64,000 bases of DNA from Parafenestella ontariensis (Eukaryota; Ascomycota; Dothideomycetes; Pleosporales; Cucurbitariaceae): assembly GCA_021596325.1 (NCBI GenBank), contig JAKGDA010000031.1, positions 67,264-131,263 on the forward strand. Direction: 5' to 3'. Below the pieces are notes generated by a model that was given only the letters and a program-made list of their open reading frames with translations, was not told where the DNA came from and made no database searches. This document shows, one piece after another, positions 31,741 through 44,243 of this stretch; positions within the stretch are counted from its first letter, which is position 1, and the number at the start of each line of letters is the position of its first letter. The position numbers were made by a program, and so were the translations under genes.

Positions 31741-33045
31741 TTTGGGGGGTGCCTGCCGTGGGTGTTGAAAAGGTTCCGGGGGGTCTGAATGCCTGCGCAG
31801 CCTGTTCGGGATGCTACGGCGAGGCTGTGTTTTCTGCTGCCAGAAGCAGAGTGCAAGATTTTGGTTGTTGCGAAAATTCGAAAAAAGACCGCAGCTCCAC
31901 TGGCCATCCCTGTCACCGCGCACAGACTATTCGACAGGGATGCTTGCGGTGAAGAAGCGGCTCACAAGACGACTGCACCGCGCCCACGACGTGCTTTTCA
32001 AGGCGGAGAAAGACGACAGCAGTGCATGAGACATGCGTGCATGCTGCAGCCTCGTTGCGCGATGAAACGACACAAAGAGGCGGCAGGTCCGGATGGTGTG
32101 GACGGGCACCAAAGGCAGTACGTGGCCTAATGGAGCGTAGTGCTACTCAGGGGGGCGCCAAGAAGGTCGGCGCTCGGAAACTCTTAAAGGGCAGAGCGTC
32201 CTCATCAACAATTTGAACCTCGCGTTCGTCGATGTCCTTTTCCCGATCGCTTCCAATCAACCACGCGCCTGCTCCGGATCCCGCACATTACTCGCACCCC
32301 CACCACCTTCACCCTTCCCATCCCAGGCCCATTCCGCGACCACGCCCAGGCCTTGCGCGCTTCCAGCAACCACGCATACTTATTATCAGCGCGCATCCCC
32401 CAGCTGCTGCTGCCCGCTAGCGCTGCTCACCGGCCGCCCGTGCTCTCACCTCACCGGCGTCACCATCCGTGCGCCGCATCACCAACGTTTGTGTTGTTGT
32501 TGCAACTGCGACGGGCGCACAACTGCACCAAGCCTTTGTCTGATTCCCTGCCCGCGCGCCTCGCCTCACCACGACAAACGCGTCGCCGCAGCGCTTGAGT
32601 GCATATAAACTCCGACTCATCGCCGCGCGCGCTCTCTTTGCTCGCCGCCACCGCCTGGTACGTCAGTCACGTGCCACCCTTCAAACTGTTTCAGCCTCCC
32701 TCCGCAACATATATTCGCCCGCTGCCCCTCTCTTGATTTTTGACCACTTTACCGACACAAGCCACACTCCTGCTACCCCGCCTTGTGTTGCATTGCCCTC
32801 AACCACGGCCTGAGCACCGACCTACCGTCATTTGTACGCGTTGATTTGCGCAGTCGCGTGCGCGCCACACATCGAAGTAGCTAACAACCCCCAGACTGGC
32901 AACAGCTCCAACCACTGCACCTTCCCTGTCAGCCGCGCGCAAACCCGCCTTTCACTTTCATGGCCCTATGGCAGTAATGACATCATCCGTTGTCGACAAA
33001 TCTCCCTTGGACCTAAAGGCGAGCGCCTTTGCGCCGGCAGACACC
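31741..33045. other. Divergent promoter of the Utp12-domain gene and bdf1
   Basis: About 1.3 kb, C-rich on the plus strand from 32200 onward with many CCACC and CAC-type runs, consistent with a long pyrimidine/C-rich leader of bdf1. No protein gene recognised. Confidence 0.45.
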
Positions 33046-35715
33046 ATGGTCGTTGACACCGAGACAAATGGGTGAGTCGCACTTGCACCTCACCTTGCAT
33101 CGCCCTTTCCTGGGCCTGCTCTCACCTCAGTCCATTTACTAACCGTTGCTAGCGTGCACCAGGTGCTCTTCGACGAACCCGACGCTAAAACAAACCACGC
33201 CGAGGACCTTGCGCAGCCGAAACCAACCATGAACGGAAATCACGAACCCACAGACACGTCAACGCCTGCGGTCGAGCCCGCGCTCGAGCCCACTACGCAC
33301 GTCTCCAGCGGCATTGACGGTGTCGCGCAGTTTCTGCCTGACAGTCAACAAGACAACAACTCGCTATTCGGCGACTCAGACATGGGTACAACAGTGGCAA
33401 ACGCCGTCGAGGCTCCCACCTCGGACGTACGCGACGAACCAGCAACCGCCGAAGAGTTATCAACAGCTACGCAGGCAACGAGCGAGAGCACACAGCAAGT
33501 GCCCGAGACCCAGATCGAACCAAAAGCGGAACCAGCGATCGATGCCATGGACACTACTGCAGATGTATCTGAAGATTCAAAGCCCGTAGAATCATCAGCG
33601 CCTCCAACAAAACCGATGAACGATCTCTCCATTCAAACCGACTCTGGTGCAACTGCAGCGCAACCGGATTCGACTCAGTCGCCTGCAGTGGTGGATCGAG
33701 AAATGGAAGATGCGCCATCTACTGGCAAAGTGCGTCCGCGTGAGGACGACGAGGACGATGCTCCCGACGCAAAGCGGACCAAGACTGAGGACGAGCCAAC
33801 AAGTCAACCTGATTTCAAGGTCCCAGACGTACCGACCCCAGCAGAGCTATCTAACGGGACCGGCGCGAATGGGGGAACGCCTTCGGAGGCTGCCCAAGAG
33901 ACCTCTGGAGTCCACAAAGCTGTTGATTACGAGGCCTGGCCCTCTTCTCCAATGACCGAAGCTCAGAATAAGTTCTTGTTGGAGAGGATACGGAACACGA
34001 AGAAGATCAAGGTGTCTCTGGCGTTTAAAGATCCAGTCAACCCTGTGGCTCTTGGTATTCCCACCTACCCCGACATTGTCAAGAACCCAATGGATCTATC
34101 CACAATGGAAAACAAGCTAAAGGAGAAGACCTACCAGTACGTCAGGGAGTTTATGGCGGATCTTGACCAGATGATCGAAAACAGCGAGTTGTTCAACAAC
34201 AAGCAACATCCTGTCACCCAGGCCGGCTACAACTTGCGCGCTTACTTTCTGAAGGGCATGGGCAAGATGCCGCGAGGAGGTGCTGAGGAACCACCGAAAC
34301 AGCCAAAGGCCAAGAAGCCCACAGTGAATACGGCAGCACCAAAGCCCCGACGCGAGTCGAGGGTAGTACCGCCTACTGTCAAGTCTCCTGCAGCCCCTAC
34401 TCCTACAGCGACATCTCCTCAGGCTGCTTGGCCGCTTCAGCAAGATGGCACCCCTCTAATTCGTCGTGATTCGTCTACTGCGGATGGCCGACCGAAGCGA
34501 GAAATCCACAGACCGTCAAAGGATCTGCCCTACACCAATGCTAAGCCAAGGCGGAAGAAGTATCAGCAAGAACTAAAGTTCTGTGAAAGCGTGTTGACGG
34601 AGCTCATGAAGCCAAAGTACAGCACCGTTACCTACCCCTTCATAACTCCTGTAGATCCCGTTGCATTGAACATTCCGTCCTATCTCAAGATCATCAAGAA
34701 GCCTATGGACTTCGGAACGATTGAGAAGAACCTCAAGAATGGCGTGTACCAAAGCGCAAAGGACTTCTACAGTGACGCGCAACTCGTCTTCCAGAACTGC
34801 TACAAGTTCAATCCTGAAGGCGACGCCGTCAACAAGATGGGCCATCAACTTGAAGATCTGTTCGAGAGCCTGTGGAAGGAGAAAGCGGACTGGCTTGCCC
34901 AGCATGCACCTGCCCCGGAACAATCTCCAAGCGAACTCTATTCCGATGAGGACGACGAGGAGGATGAAGAGGAAGAGGAAATTGACCCTGCTCAGGCTCA
35001 GTTCCTTGCCATCCAGCAACAGATTGCTCAGTTGAACGCCACTGCGCAACAGCTTCTGCAGCAGCAAACGGGCGGCAAGCGTGCCTCGCCTAAAGCGCCG
35101 AGCAGCAAGAAGAAGAAGGCAGCAGCGGCACAAGGAAAGAAGAAGAGTCTTCCTCTTGCCGTGCCACCTCCCACTAAGCCCGGAAAGCCGGCTAAGCGTG
35201 CCAAAGCGCCACAGCCCTTGAGTTTCGCTCAGAAGCAAGAGATCTCAGAGGGCATCAGCACATTGGGTGATGCTGATATGCGCCGTGCGGTCCAGATTAT
35301 AAGGAATGGCTGCCCACACCTTGCCAACGTGCATGATGACGAGATGGAGCTCGACATGGATGAGATCAATGACGACACACTCCGAGAGCTCTTCAAGTTC
35401 ATCAAATCCATTCGTGGTCCGAAAGGAGGCGTTGTTGCGGATGATGACTTCGAGCCGCCCGCAAGGCAGATCTCGAAGCAGACCACGAGCAGGCCGAAGA
35501 AGAACAAGCCCATGGGCAAGACCGAGCAGGAAGACAACATGCGGAAGATCCAGGAGAAGTTGCAGTCGTTCCAGGGTGGCGCTTCCGGGTCCAGCCAGTC
35601 TCCACCTGGTGAGTTGTCAGTGCGTGCGCTCCATGATCTCAGACTGACCTCTTCAGCGCACGACGCGTCCAGCGATGACGATGAATCGAGCGGCTCCGAG
35701 AGCGAGGAGGAGTGA
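33046..35715 (+). CDS. bdf1: BET-family double bromodomain chromatin protein
   Basis: A 26-nt first exon (33046-33071) encodes MVVDTETNG, then an 81-bp intron and a long exon from 33153. Full translation is 862 residues. Bromodomain 1 (about 270-380) has the ZA loop IPTYPDIVKNPMDLSTME and the acetyl-lysine Asn in ENSELFNN. Bromodomain 2 (about 480-590) has IPSYLKIIKKPMDFGTIEKN and Asn in NCYKFNPEGD. The NET domain follows (about 700-760, ISTLGDADMRRAVQII) and an acidic SSDDDESSGSESEEE tail. Bdf1 reads acetylated H4 and works with TFIID and SWR1. At 35609-35656 there is a stopless 48-nt segment with perfect GTGAGT..CTGAC..CAG signals; splicing it gives 846 residues. Confidence 0.95.
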
Positions 35716-37049
35716 GCCAGTCGAGCAACACCTTCCTGACTTCTGCGTGATATTTGTTAACCTTCGCCTCTTCGGACAAGCGACCTGCATTCCTCAGTCG
35801 CTGCACACGCTGATCTCACCTTCCCTTATGTAGCCGAACAGGCTCGTCGCGCATCATTGACCAGTGATCGATAACATCGATTGCGGCGAGTGCCAACGAG
35901 ATCTGATGCAGATGGTCAGAGTGTTTCATGATTGCGCCTTTTTTTCACTTACCTCTGCAACCACCCAAACCAACAACACTCATCCACAACGAACACACAT
36001 CGCTTGTATAGTATTCTTTTGCGACACGCCCACCCATCTTAGAGTACGGTACCAATGCCGGCAACGGATTACGAGTTTGACGAGGCTTGTCTTTTGGATC
36101 CTTTGATTGGGGGTATTGGCTGCCCACCGTCAGAGGTGATTGGCGTGGAGGGCCATGGAAAACGGGGAATATGAGGTGGCAGTCTGCTGTATGAATATGC
36201 TGCTCGAGTCGACAGCTTGAATGAAAATCCAGATAATGTTTCCAATATCGTTTGTGGTTCTCCGTGCGTGACAATCCATGGTTCTGCTGCACCCTTGCTG
36301 CGCGTCGCTTGCCCTGAGTAGGTGTCGAGTCTGCGAAAAACCAGGGACTGGAAAACAGCCTTGGTGCTTCGAATTGTAGCGAACATCCGAGATATCGCAT
36401 GTCGCGACCGAGTATCAGCGTGCCGGGTAGGCAGCCCCAGTCTCAGGGTGAAAGGGCGGGTGTCGTCAGTCCATCGATCAGGGACGTTCTGAGGAGAGCG
36501 ACAAAAGGAAGCTTCGGGAGATTTGGGTCGCTATGAATACCTACCTCGCAGTTAGCAATTTGTTTGATAGGAAGGTCGTAATCAACTGTTCGCTCGGCCA
36601 ACCGCTTTACCCATGGGACCGACGTTGACTCCAACTGCCCGCAGCGGTCACACAGTGCGCTTACTGGAGTGGCGGGTGCGACCGTCGAGACCAATACCTT
36701 TGACAAAAATGTAGGATATCAGTCAGGGCGACAGTGCGTAGACATTGAGAGGAGGAGCAATAAGAGAAAAATGCTCCCAAATTCCTAGTGCCATGTCTCT
36801 GTGAGCGGAGGCAGACTGGAGGAGTGGGTGGGGATACGGCGGGTGACCCTTGAGTGTGATGAGCCGGCCGGCGGCGCGCTAGCTTTCGCGAACCTGGAAT
36901 CCCCAAAACTTCGAGCTCTCCAACAGTCCCCAAACTCGAACACGCGCATACCTGTACCCACCATCACTGCCACCGTCAAAGCATCTACATCGCGGTTTAC
37001 AGCGCTGTTCGATTGGACGCCGAAAGATTGAGCATTTGCGACCGCAAAC
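35716..37049. other. Intergenic, bdf1 3' region and rvb1 promoter
   Basis: About 1.3 kb. A minus-strand open frame at 35945-36400 and several short ones have no family features. Nothing else recognised. Confidence 0.4.
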
Positions 37050-38646
37050 ATGGCGACGGTGCCGGTCAGCGAAGTTAAGAGCGACCACAGAAATGTCACT
37101 CGCACTGCGGCGCATTCTCACATCAAGGGCCTCGGCCTATCAAGCGATGGGCGCGCGACCCCTTCAGCAGGCGGCTTTGTCGGCCAAGCTGCGGCTCGAG
37201 AGGTACATTGAACCCGCATCCCAGGCTACGACGCGGATACTAACAAGCGCAGGCATGCGGTCTGGTCGTCGATCTCGTAAAGGCGAAGAAGATGTCGGGA
37301 CGAGCTGTGCTGCTTGCAGGTGGACCTGGCACCGGTAAAACGGCGCTGGCTCTGGCTGTCAGCCAGGAGCTGGGAACCAAGGTGCCGTTCTGTCCGATCG
37401 TTGGCAGTGAAATATACTCTGCAGAGGTTAAGAAGACAGAGGCGCTTATGGAAAACTTCCGGAGAGCTATAGGTACGCATCATGTGGAAGCAGCATGCGA
37501 AGGGCGTAACGATGATGCAAGGCCGTGCGGATATTGGCAACTTATGGGTGTTGAGTGAAAGCGCTAACACTTTCTACCACAGGTCTTCGTGTCAAGGAAA
37601 CCAAAGAGGTCTACGAAGGCGAGGTAATCGAGCTCACGCCCGAGGAAGCCGAGAACCCACTTGGGGGCTACGGCCGCACCATCTCACACCTCCTCATCTC
37701 GCTCAAGTCCGCAAAAGGAACGAAGAAGTTGCGACTCGACCCATCAATATATGAGGCGATACAGAAGGAGCGCGTGCGTCTAGGCGACGTCATCTACATC
37801 GAGGCCAACACAGGCGCCGTGAAACGCGTGGGACGATCCGATGCGTACGCGACCGAGTTCGATCTCGAGGCGGAAGAGTACGTGCCGATACCGAAAGGCG
37901 ACGTGCACAAGAAGAAGGAGATTGTGCAGGATGTCACCTTGCACGATCTCGATGTTGCCAATGCAAGGCCTCAGGGTGGGCAGGACATAATGAGCATGAT
38001 GGGCCAGTTGATGAAGCCGAAGAAGACGGAGATCACGGAGAAGCTGCGGCTAGAGATCAACAAGGTGGTAAATCGGTACATCGACCAAGGCGTTGCAGAC
38101 CTAGTTCCGGGTGTGCTGTTCATCGACGAGGTAAAATCTACCGTAAGAGATATCAGAAGACTGTACTAACACGCTCAGGTCCACATGCTCGACCTCGAAG
38201 CCTTCACCTTCCTCAACCGCGCCCTAGAATCTCCCCTCTCTCCCCTCGTAATCCTCGCCTCCAACCGCGGCAATACCCATATCCGCGGCGGTTCCAACCT
38301 GCCCCCGTCCGCGCATGGAATTCCCTCTGATCTCCTCGCGCGCCTCCTCATCATCCCCACGCACCCCTATGGCCCAGCAGAGATCAAGTCCATCATCAGC
38401 ACGCGCGTGACAACTGAGAAACTGAACATCTCCGGTCCTGCAAAGGACAAGGTTAGTTCGCTCGGTGAGAAGATTAGCCTGCGCTATGCACTGCAATTGT
38501 TGGCTCCAGCGAGTGTGCTTGCGGAAGTTAATGGACGAGAGAACAAGGAGATTCAAGTTGATGATGTAGAAGAGTGCCAGAGCTTGTTCTTGGATGCGAG
38601 GAGGAGTGCGCAAGGCTTGGGAGAGACGAACGGGTATATCGCATAG
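37050..38646 (+). CDS. rvb1: RuvB-like AAA+ ATPase 1 (pontin)
   Basis: Four exons (37050-37202, 37253-37472, 37583-38130, 38179-38646), 462 residues, the normal length. Walker A GGPGTGKTALALA is near residue 74. Walker B (FIDE, residues 304-307) is cut by the third intron, which joins FIDE to VHMLDLEAF. Family markers are VGSEIYSAEVKKTEALMENF, ELTPEEAENPLGGYGRTISH and GRSDAYATEFDLEAEEYVP, which identify Rvb1 rather than Rvb2. Rvb1 and Rvb2 form a double hexamer used by INO80, SWR1, the TTT/R2TP chaperone and box C/D snoRNP assembly. The second intron (110 bp) is long for this window. Confidence 0.96.
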
Positions 38647-39055
38647 ACATTTCTTCCTCTATGTTGAGTGCTATGTAGTAGGCTGCTTGTACGATAGCCT
38701 GGCGTTTGGTTGGACGGGTCGGTGGGCGTTTCTCAGCAAGGACGACGGCTTTGCGAAAAGTTAGAGCAACTATGTACTAGGTAATTGAATATGACGAAAA
38801 CTATCCGGATAAAGTAGTTTCAAGATCTTTAGAGCAACTGGTGATGCGCATCTAGAAATACTTTCTCCGTCGCCACTCAAGGGCTCCGATTGGCTCCGCA
38901 AGCCGCGGCTGAGATCGACAATGATGAATGTTCTCGAGCTTCCATCTTTCGCCTCAACTTTAACATTGGCAACACTCACTGTGAAATCCGCACACCCTTC
39001 ACACCTCACTACTATAATCAACGTCACGCACAAGCTGCATCATCAATCGGCTACA
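38647..39055. other. Intergenic, rvb1 3' region and SDH factor promoter
   Basis: Short spacer; an upstream in-frame Met at 38921 is judged non-coding because the mitochondrial presequence starts at 39056. Confidence 0.4.
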
Positions 39056-39568
39056 ATGGCAACCACGCGCCGCACCCTCGTCCGCCTGCCCCGGCAGCTC
39101 TCCCGCCGCACGTTCAGCGTCTCCCGCTCCCACCTCTCACAATCGCCCTTCAACAGCAGCCCAGCGCCCCCACGCCTCCCCAAAGAAGAGCAAGAAATCT
39201 TCGAAAAACTCCAACGGCAAAGCACAGGCGCATTCAGCACACCCCGCTCAGAACAAGAAGCGCCCCCATCCTCCCGCCCCAACATCCGCATGCAAATCAA
39301 CCAGAGCCCCGATTCTACGCCCCAACACTCTCCTTCACAGCAGTTGCCCCAATCGGGAAGAATGCAGATTAATCAGTCACCAGACTCGAGTAGTCCGGAG
39401 ATTCGCAAGGGAGAGGATTTACATCCGAATATTCGGAGAGGGGCGCCGCCGGAGTTTGAGGGCGATGTTAATCCGAAGACGGGCGAGGTGGGTGGGCCGA
39501 AGAATGAGCCGCTGAGGTGGGGGGTGCAGGGGGATTGGAGTTATAATGGGAGGGTTACGGACTTTTGA
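39056..39568 (+). CDS. sdh8: Succinate dehydrogenase assembly factor 4 (Sdh8/SDHAF4)
   Basis: A single exon of 170 residues, longer than usual for this family (about 100-140). MATTRRTLVRLPRQLSRRTF is an Arg-rich mitochondrial presequence. The last 40 residues hold the DUF1674 signature: FEGDVNPKTGEVGGPKNEPL, then RWGVQGDWSYNGRVTDF at the C-terminus. The factor binds flavinylated Sdh1 in the matrix and helps it join Sdh2 while limiting oxidant release. Between presequence and domain lies a disordered Ser/Pro/Gln region with RMQINQSPDS present twice, 72 nt apart. Confidence 0.92.
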   Translation: MATTRRTLVRLPRQLSRRTFSVSRSHLSQSPFNSSPAPPRLPKEEQEIFEKLQRQSTGAFSTPRSEQEAPPSSRPNIRMQINQSPDSTPQHSPSQQLPQSGRMQINQSPDSSSPEIRKGEDLHPNIRRGAPPEFEGDVNPKTGEVGGPKNEPLRWGVQGDWSYNGRVTDF

Positions 39569-41737
39569 GGGGAGTGAGGGAGGGAAGGTAGATAGATAGT
39601 AGTGGATATCAGTGAAGGAAAGATGGGAAGGAAGAGAGAAAGACCATGTACGATGCGTATCAAGGCATGATGTATCGATTAGTGAGACACTTTTTGCCTA
39701 TACTTACACTATGATTCTCTAGACAGTGTCATATTAGCACAAGATCAAATCCTCGAGTGGCCCGTAGTATAGCAACCTTAAGCATATCGCATGGTCGTTT
39801 CTTAATCTCGGAAATGCACACTATCACACACCACCAAAGTGGGGGTTTACATGCTCTACAGGATCTAGTGTCGACTATACTCGAGTAGAGAGGCACATGA
39901 TTAACCATGTGATAGCTATGGAGCGGCTACGTGTTTCCCGAAAGTGAGGCATTTGGCCAGAATCTCGGGCACATGTCCGACCTCTAAAATGTGTAGCTTC
40001 GCCAAGTCCTGCTATTGAATGTACGTGATAGCCTTTACGCCAGCACGATGTACGTTCAGGACATCTAGATGTCGCTTAGAGACGTGCATGAACTAGACAT
40101 CGTCTGTCGTTCCTTCCACGCCGTCGCATAATGGCCCGATGACACATTATAACGTCCTCAAGCGAAGAATAGCGCGCCCAGGACTCTAGACTCTCCTTCA
40201 CGAGAGCCTTAAATCCTCCATACAATCCTCTATACGAGTAACCTTTTGAGCGATGACCACAGTGGTGGAACTTCTGAGATGGTGGCTTGTGGCTTGCAGT
40301 ATGCTCTCAAGCTTTCGGTGCTAGTGCTTCTCCGCGCTCCGGCATATCGTGCGCGCTTTAACAATTTCCTAGTTGACCTTCCACGACTCAGCTATTAGCC
40401 ACTTACCCCGCAGCAAGCAAATTGTCTGTACTACACATGGACTGCCGTTGACAAGCATCGGATGTGGTCGTAGTGAAGAGATGGTATCCTGTGAGCAGGT
40501 GCGATTTGCTCTAGGCAAGCTACGACGTGCTAGCATGACGAGATGGCAAGACCAGCGTCTGCAACAAGCACGACATCATCTTGGAGCAGCACACGTGGGG
40601 ATGCAAGCGAGCGAAAGTGCGCTTGAGGCTGACTGACGGAAAACGTGGGCCAGATTGCGATGGTGTAGGTCCAATCGATAGGCGTTTACAAAGCACGCTC
40701 CGAGGTGGCTTCCACACGCAATTCGGGACGTCGCGACCGATGCGGAGTCTCCGGAGGATGCTCGTCGTGCAAAGTCATTGAGGAGCATGCAGCAGGGCGC
40801 GAAAACGAGCTCAGTAAGAGTTCCGCTGTTGTAGACACAACCAATGCTAAATAACCACATGGGAACCGGGATGTGGTTTCAACTTCGCCTGACGATCTTT
40901 CAGGAACGTTGGCACGGTGATCTTTGCCGTCTAAAAACAACATCCTTGGGTGCGATCAGGTTCAGCGTCGGATGAAGACGCAGGGTCCGATTCAGCCAGG
41001 ATCAACCAACTCGCAGCACCTAATTATCTTTGTGCATGTCGTCAATCGCGGCCACAATGAGCAATATCACAAATCGTCTCCATCAAGTCCACGGCATCTA
41101 GCTGGAAACTATTGGAATTGTGGCCGGGAAACCACTCTGCCAATGGAGGCGCAGCGCTGTTGTGTTGCCGCCCGCGCGCGTGCGGAATTCGGTAAACATC
41201 TGGTGCAGGCCCAGACCACCTGGAGCCCCCGGCCCCTAATGCAATCGACACATTCTGGATGTCAGGCATCCTGCTTCCATTAGCGTGCGACAACTGTACG
41301 CTGACAGACTGCATCGTGGTATTTCCGGGGCGTTTCTTATATTCTCGCGTTGCCGCCCCCGTGCCCCAAGGCTGCTTACCTCGTAGAATTAACGTGTGCG
41401 TCACTTAAGAAGGGTAATTCCTGGTCTTGTTGTTGTCTCACGTATCCACGGTTCGTTTTTTGTCGTCGCTACGAATGTGACAGTTTGCTGATATGAATAG
41501 GTCTCTTCTACATCGCAATACCGTCGCCATGAGGTTATGATGATGCTCTCATCAGGGGCCGTCTCACGTCTTGATTGTTCGCCTGTGTTCGGAATCTCGC
41601 ATTGCTATATCAAGTTATAGCATACGTCTTATTCCAAAACAAGGGCCACCCTGTCGATACGTTCTACATCGAGGTCCCCCCCACTCCTATTGTTTCTCAA
41701 TAGGCGCTCTTCGACTTCGATCCCACGGTCGTGAGCC
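39569..41737. other. Gene-poor gap
   Basis: About 2.2 kb with only short, mutually overlapping open frames on both strands, many stops in all frames and no recognisable domain. I see no terminal repeats or transposase remnants. It may contain an unannotated non-coding transcript or old degraded sequence. Confidence 0.45.
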
Positions 41738-43520
41738 ATGTTGCACTTACTGCTCCTCGCAGCATGCCTCATCCAGTATGTGGTAGCTCTCAATGAGACC
41801 GTCGATCTCGGCTACGCCCGGTATCGCGGGAAAGACATTGGAAATGGTGTCTACCGTTGGGCAGGCATGCGTTACGCGCGAAGTGTATCCCGAGTAGATG
41901 GGCTACGCTTCACTGCACCACAAGACCCCATCGATGAGCGCAACGTGGTTGATGCAACAAAGGTACGCCTATAACTCCACGCCTAAGGAGCAATCTTCGA
42001 CTGACAACAAATTAGTTCGGACCCCTCTGCATTGGCTCCATAACTGACCTTCAGGCCGAGTTCGGAGAGGAACACTCAGAAGATTGCCTGTTCATCAACG
42101 TATTTTCGCCGGCGAAAGCTACGAATGAAAGCAACCTTCCAGTCTATGTCTTCATTCAAGGCGGCGGCTTCAATGTAAACGGCAACGCCAACTACAATGG
42201 CGCAGATCTAATTGATGCTGGCGACGACAATATCGTTGTTGTCAACTTCAACTACCGAGTCGGACCGTACGGATTCCTGGCCAGCCAAGAAATAGTTGCC
42301 AACGAAAGCCTAAGCTTAAACAATGGGCTGAAGGACCAAAGACACGCTCTGAAATGGGTGCAGAAACACATCCAGGAGTTTGGTGGCGACCCAGGCCACG
42401 TTACAGTCGGCGGTGCCAGTGCTGGTGGAGGGTCAGTCGTTCTTCAACTGACAGCGTATGGCGGCCGAGATGACAAACTATTCCACGCAGCTGTCGCCGA
42501 ATCCCCCGCTTCCCCTCCCCTCCGCGACGTCGGGAACAGCCAGTGGCAGTACGATGCTCTACTAAAGGAGACGGGTTGTGCAGACCTCGCATGCATGACA
42601 TCCATGGACGCCGTCAGCTTTCAAAAGGCGGTTCGAACTTTGAAGAAACCTTTCCCCGGTGCCAAGAGCCCTCCGATCTACTTTTGGAACCCAACGTTGG
42701 ATTACGACTTCATCGCCGACTATACTTACAACGAGCTCAAAAGCGGTCACTTTGTCAAGGTGCCCACTATCTTCGGTGACACAACGCACGAGGGTATCAA
42801 CTTCACGCCCAAAAACATCATGTCACTTCCCCGCGCGCAGCAGTTCATACAGGATCAGTTTCCAAGCGTCAATTGGCGCCAAATCCGCCAGGCTTGGAAA
42901 ACACCCGCCAACATGGTCCAAGATGCTCGCTGGAGAACCTTGGCATCCGATGTCTACGGGCACATTCGCTACAACTGCCCCTCCCTCAACATCTCTTCTA
43001 CCTACGCCTCCAACAACACATACCCAACATGGCAATACCGATGGAATGTCGGCACGGCATCGCACGTCGGCGAACTATTACCTATCTGGAACAACGCAAG
43101 CTCCGCCGCTGGTGTATTCATACAGGCTTATTGGGCAAGTTTCATCAGAAGCTACGATCCGAACAAATACGCAGCAGAATACCTCTTAGCCAAGGGTGAG
43201 GAGCTGGAGAGTCCTCAATGGGATGAAGTTACCGGCCTTGATGGAAAGAGGTTGGAGTTCGATGACAACAACAAAGTCAGTATGGAGGAGATTCCGGAGG
43301 AGGAATGGAAGCAGTGTGGCGTTATCGTTGATATGGGTTTATATTTGAAACAGTAAGCTGCCCATGCATGAGGCATATGCCAGGTTCTATAGCGGACGCT
43401 AACAATCGCAGGCCGGCGTATGGTGCCACATCGGCGGGTAATCAGGGTCGACCTCTTGCATCGTCCTATTTGGCCATCGCGGTTACCCTCCTGGGTCTTT
43501 TCCAATGGGTATACACCTGA
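41738..43520 (+). CDS. Secreted carboxylesterase/lipase type B with a GPI-like C-terminus
   Basis: Three exons (41738-41962, 42016-43352, 43412-43520), 556 residues. MLHLLLLAACLIQYVVALNE is a signal peptide. The type-B carboxylesterase hallmarks are SEDCLFINVFSPA, the oxyanion FIQGGGFNVNG, FNYRVGPYGFLAS and the elbow GGASAGGGS with Ser210; Glu334 (DTTHEGINF) and His425 (ASHVGELLPI) complete the triad. N-glycosylation sites are frequent. The third exon is short and adds GATSAGNQG and the hydrophobic tail SSYLAIAVTLLGLFQWVYT, an arrangement expected of a GPI-attachment signal. Members hydrolyse esters such as feruloyl, cutin-like or lipid esters; the substrate is not readable here. Confidence 0.87.
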
Positions 43521-44243
43521 ATGGCGACGCATCATTGGTACAACACCAACCAAATCACCACACTTGTAGCGGGGTGCCTCGCGCAATTACAAGGATATCT
43601 CACCCAGGACATGAAGTCTTGAGGTAATCAGAAGAATTCCCTCCAGCGACGTCGACGTCGTTGACGACAGCTGCAAGGCAGTTGCTGCCCAGGAAGGAGC
43701 AATCAGTCTGGGCTAGCAAAACGCAGCCTTGAATCAAAAAGATTACGGTAGAAGAGCTTTCGCATGAATGTGTAAAAAGGAAAGTGCGAGACACATCACA
43801 GGATGTCGGCGAAAAATGAAAGGGAGTAAGAATATAGGATTGAAGAATACGAGAAGAAGAGGGAAGGCAGCAGGTTGGAGTCAGACGGTGAACCAGGTGG
43901 AGATCCTTCTGGCAAGCGCCATTGTGGTATCAGAAATTTTGAAAGCCTAAAAAACAGATGAAAAGAGCAATGAAAACTACTTCCATTACGTCAAAGTTCT
44001 ATCAGTGAATCGTCGTCGGTCGCTCCTGCCTCTGGTGTTGCATCGAGCGACTTCTATCATTGTGCAAGTCACCAGCCGTTCACCTCGTCACTGATAACAC
44101 AAACAGATTTCATTTCACCAAACAATTGTGAAGGCAGTCCTGAATTACACAATGCGCACCTTGTGGGCTACTTTGTTTTCACAATGAGGCTCTGTGCTCC
44201 ATAAAGCGTTTGTTCCGACTAAGTCTGCATCTGCCTCAGCTTC
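43521..44243. other. Intergenic
   Basis: Carboxylesterase 3' region and promoter of the 44.2 kb gene. Nothing else seen. Confidence 0.35.

Noticed and set aside
35945..36400. 151-codon minus-strand open frame
   Set aside because: No recognisable features and lies in the bdf1-rvb1 intergenic region; composition looks random.
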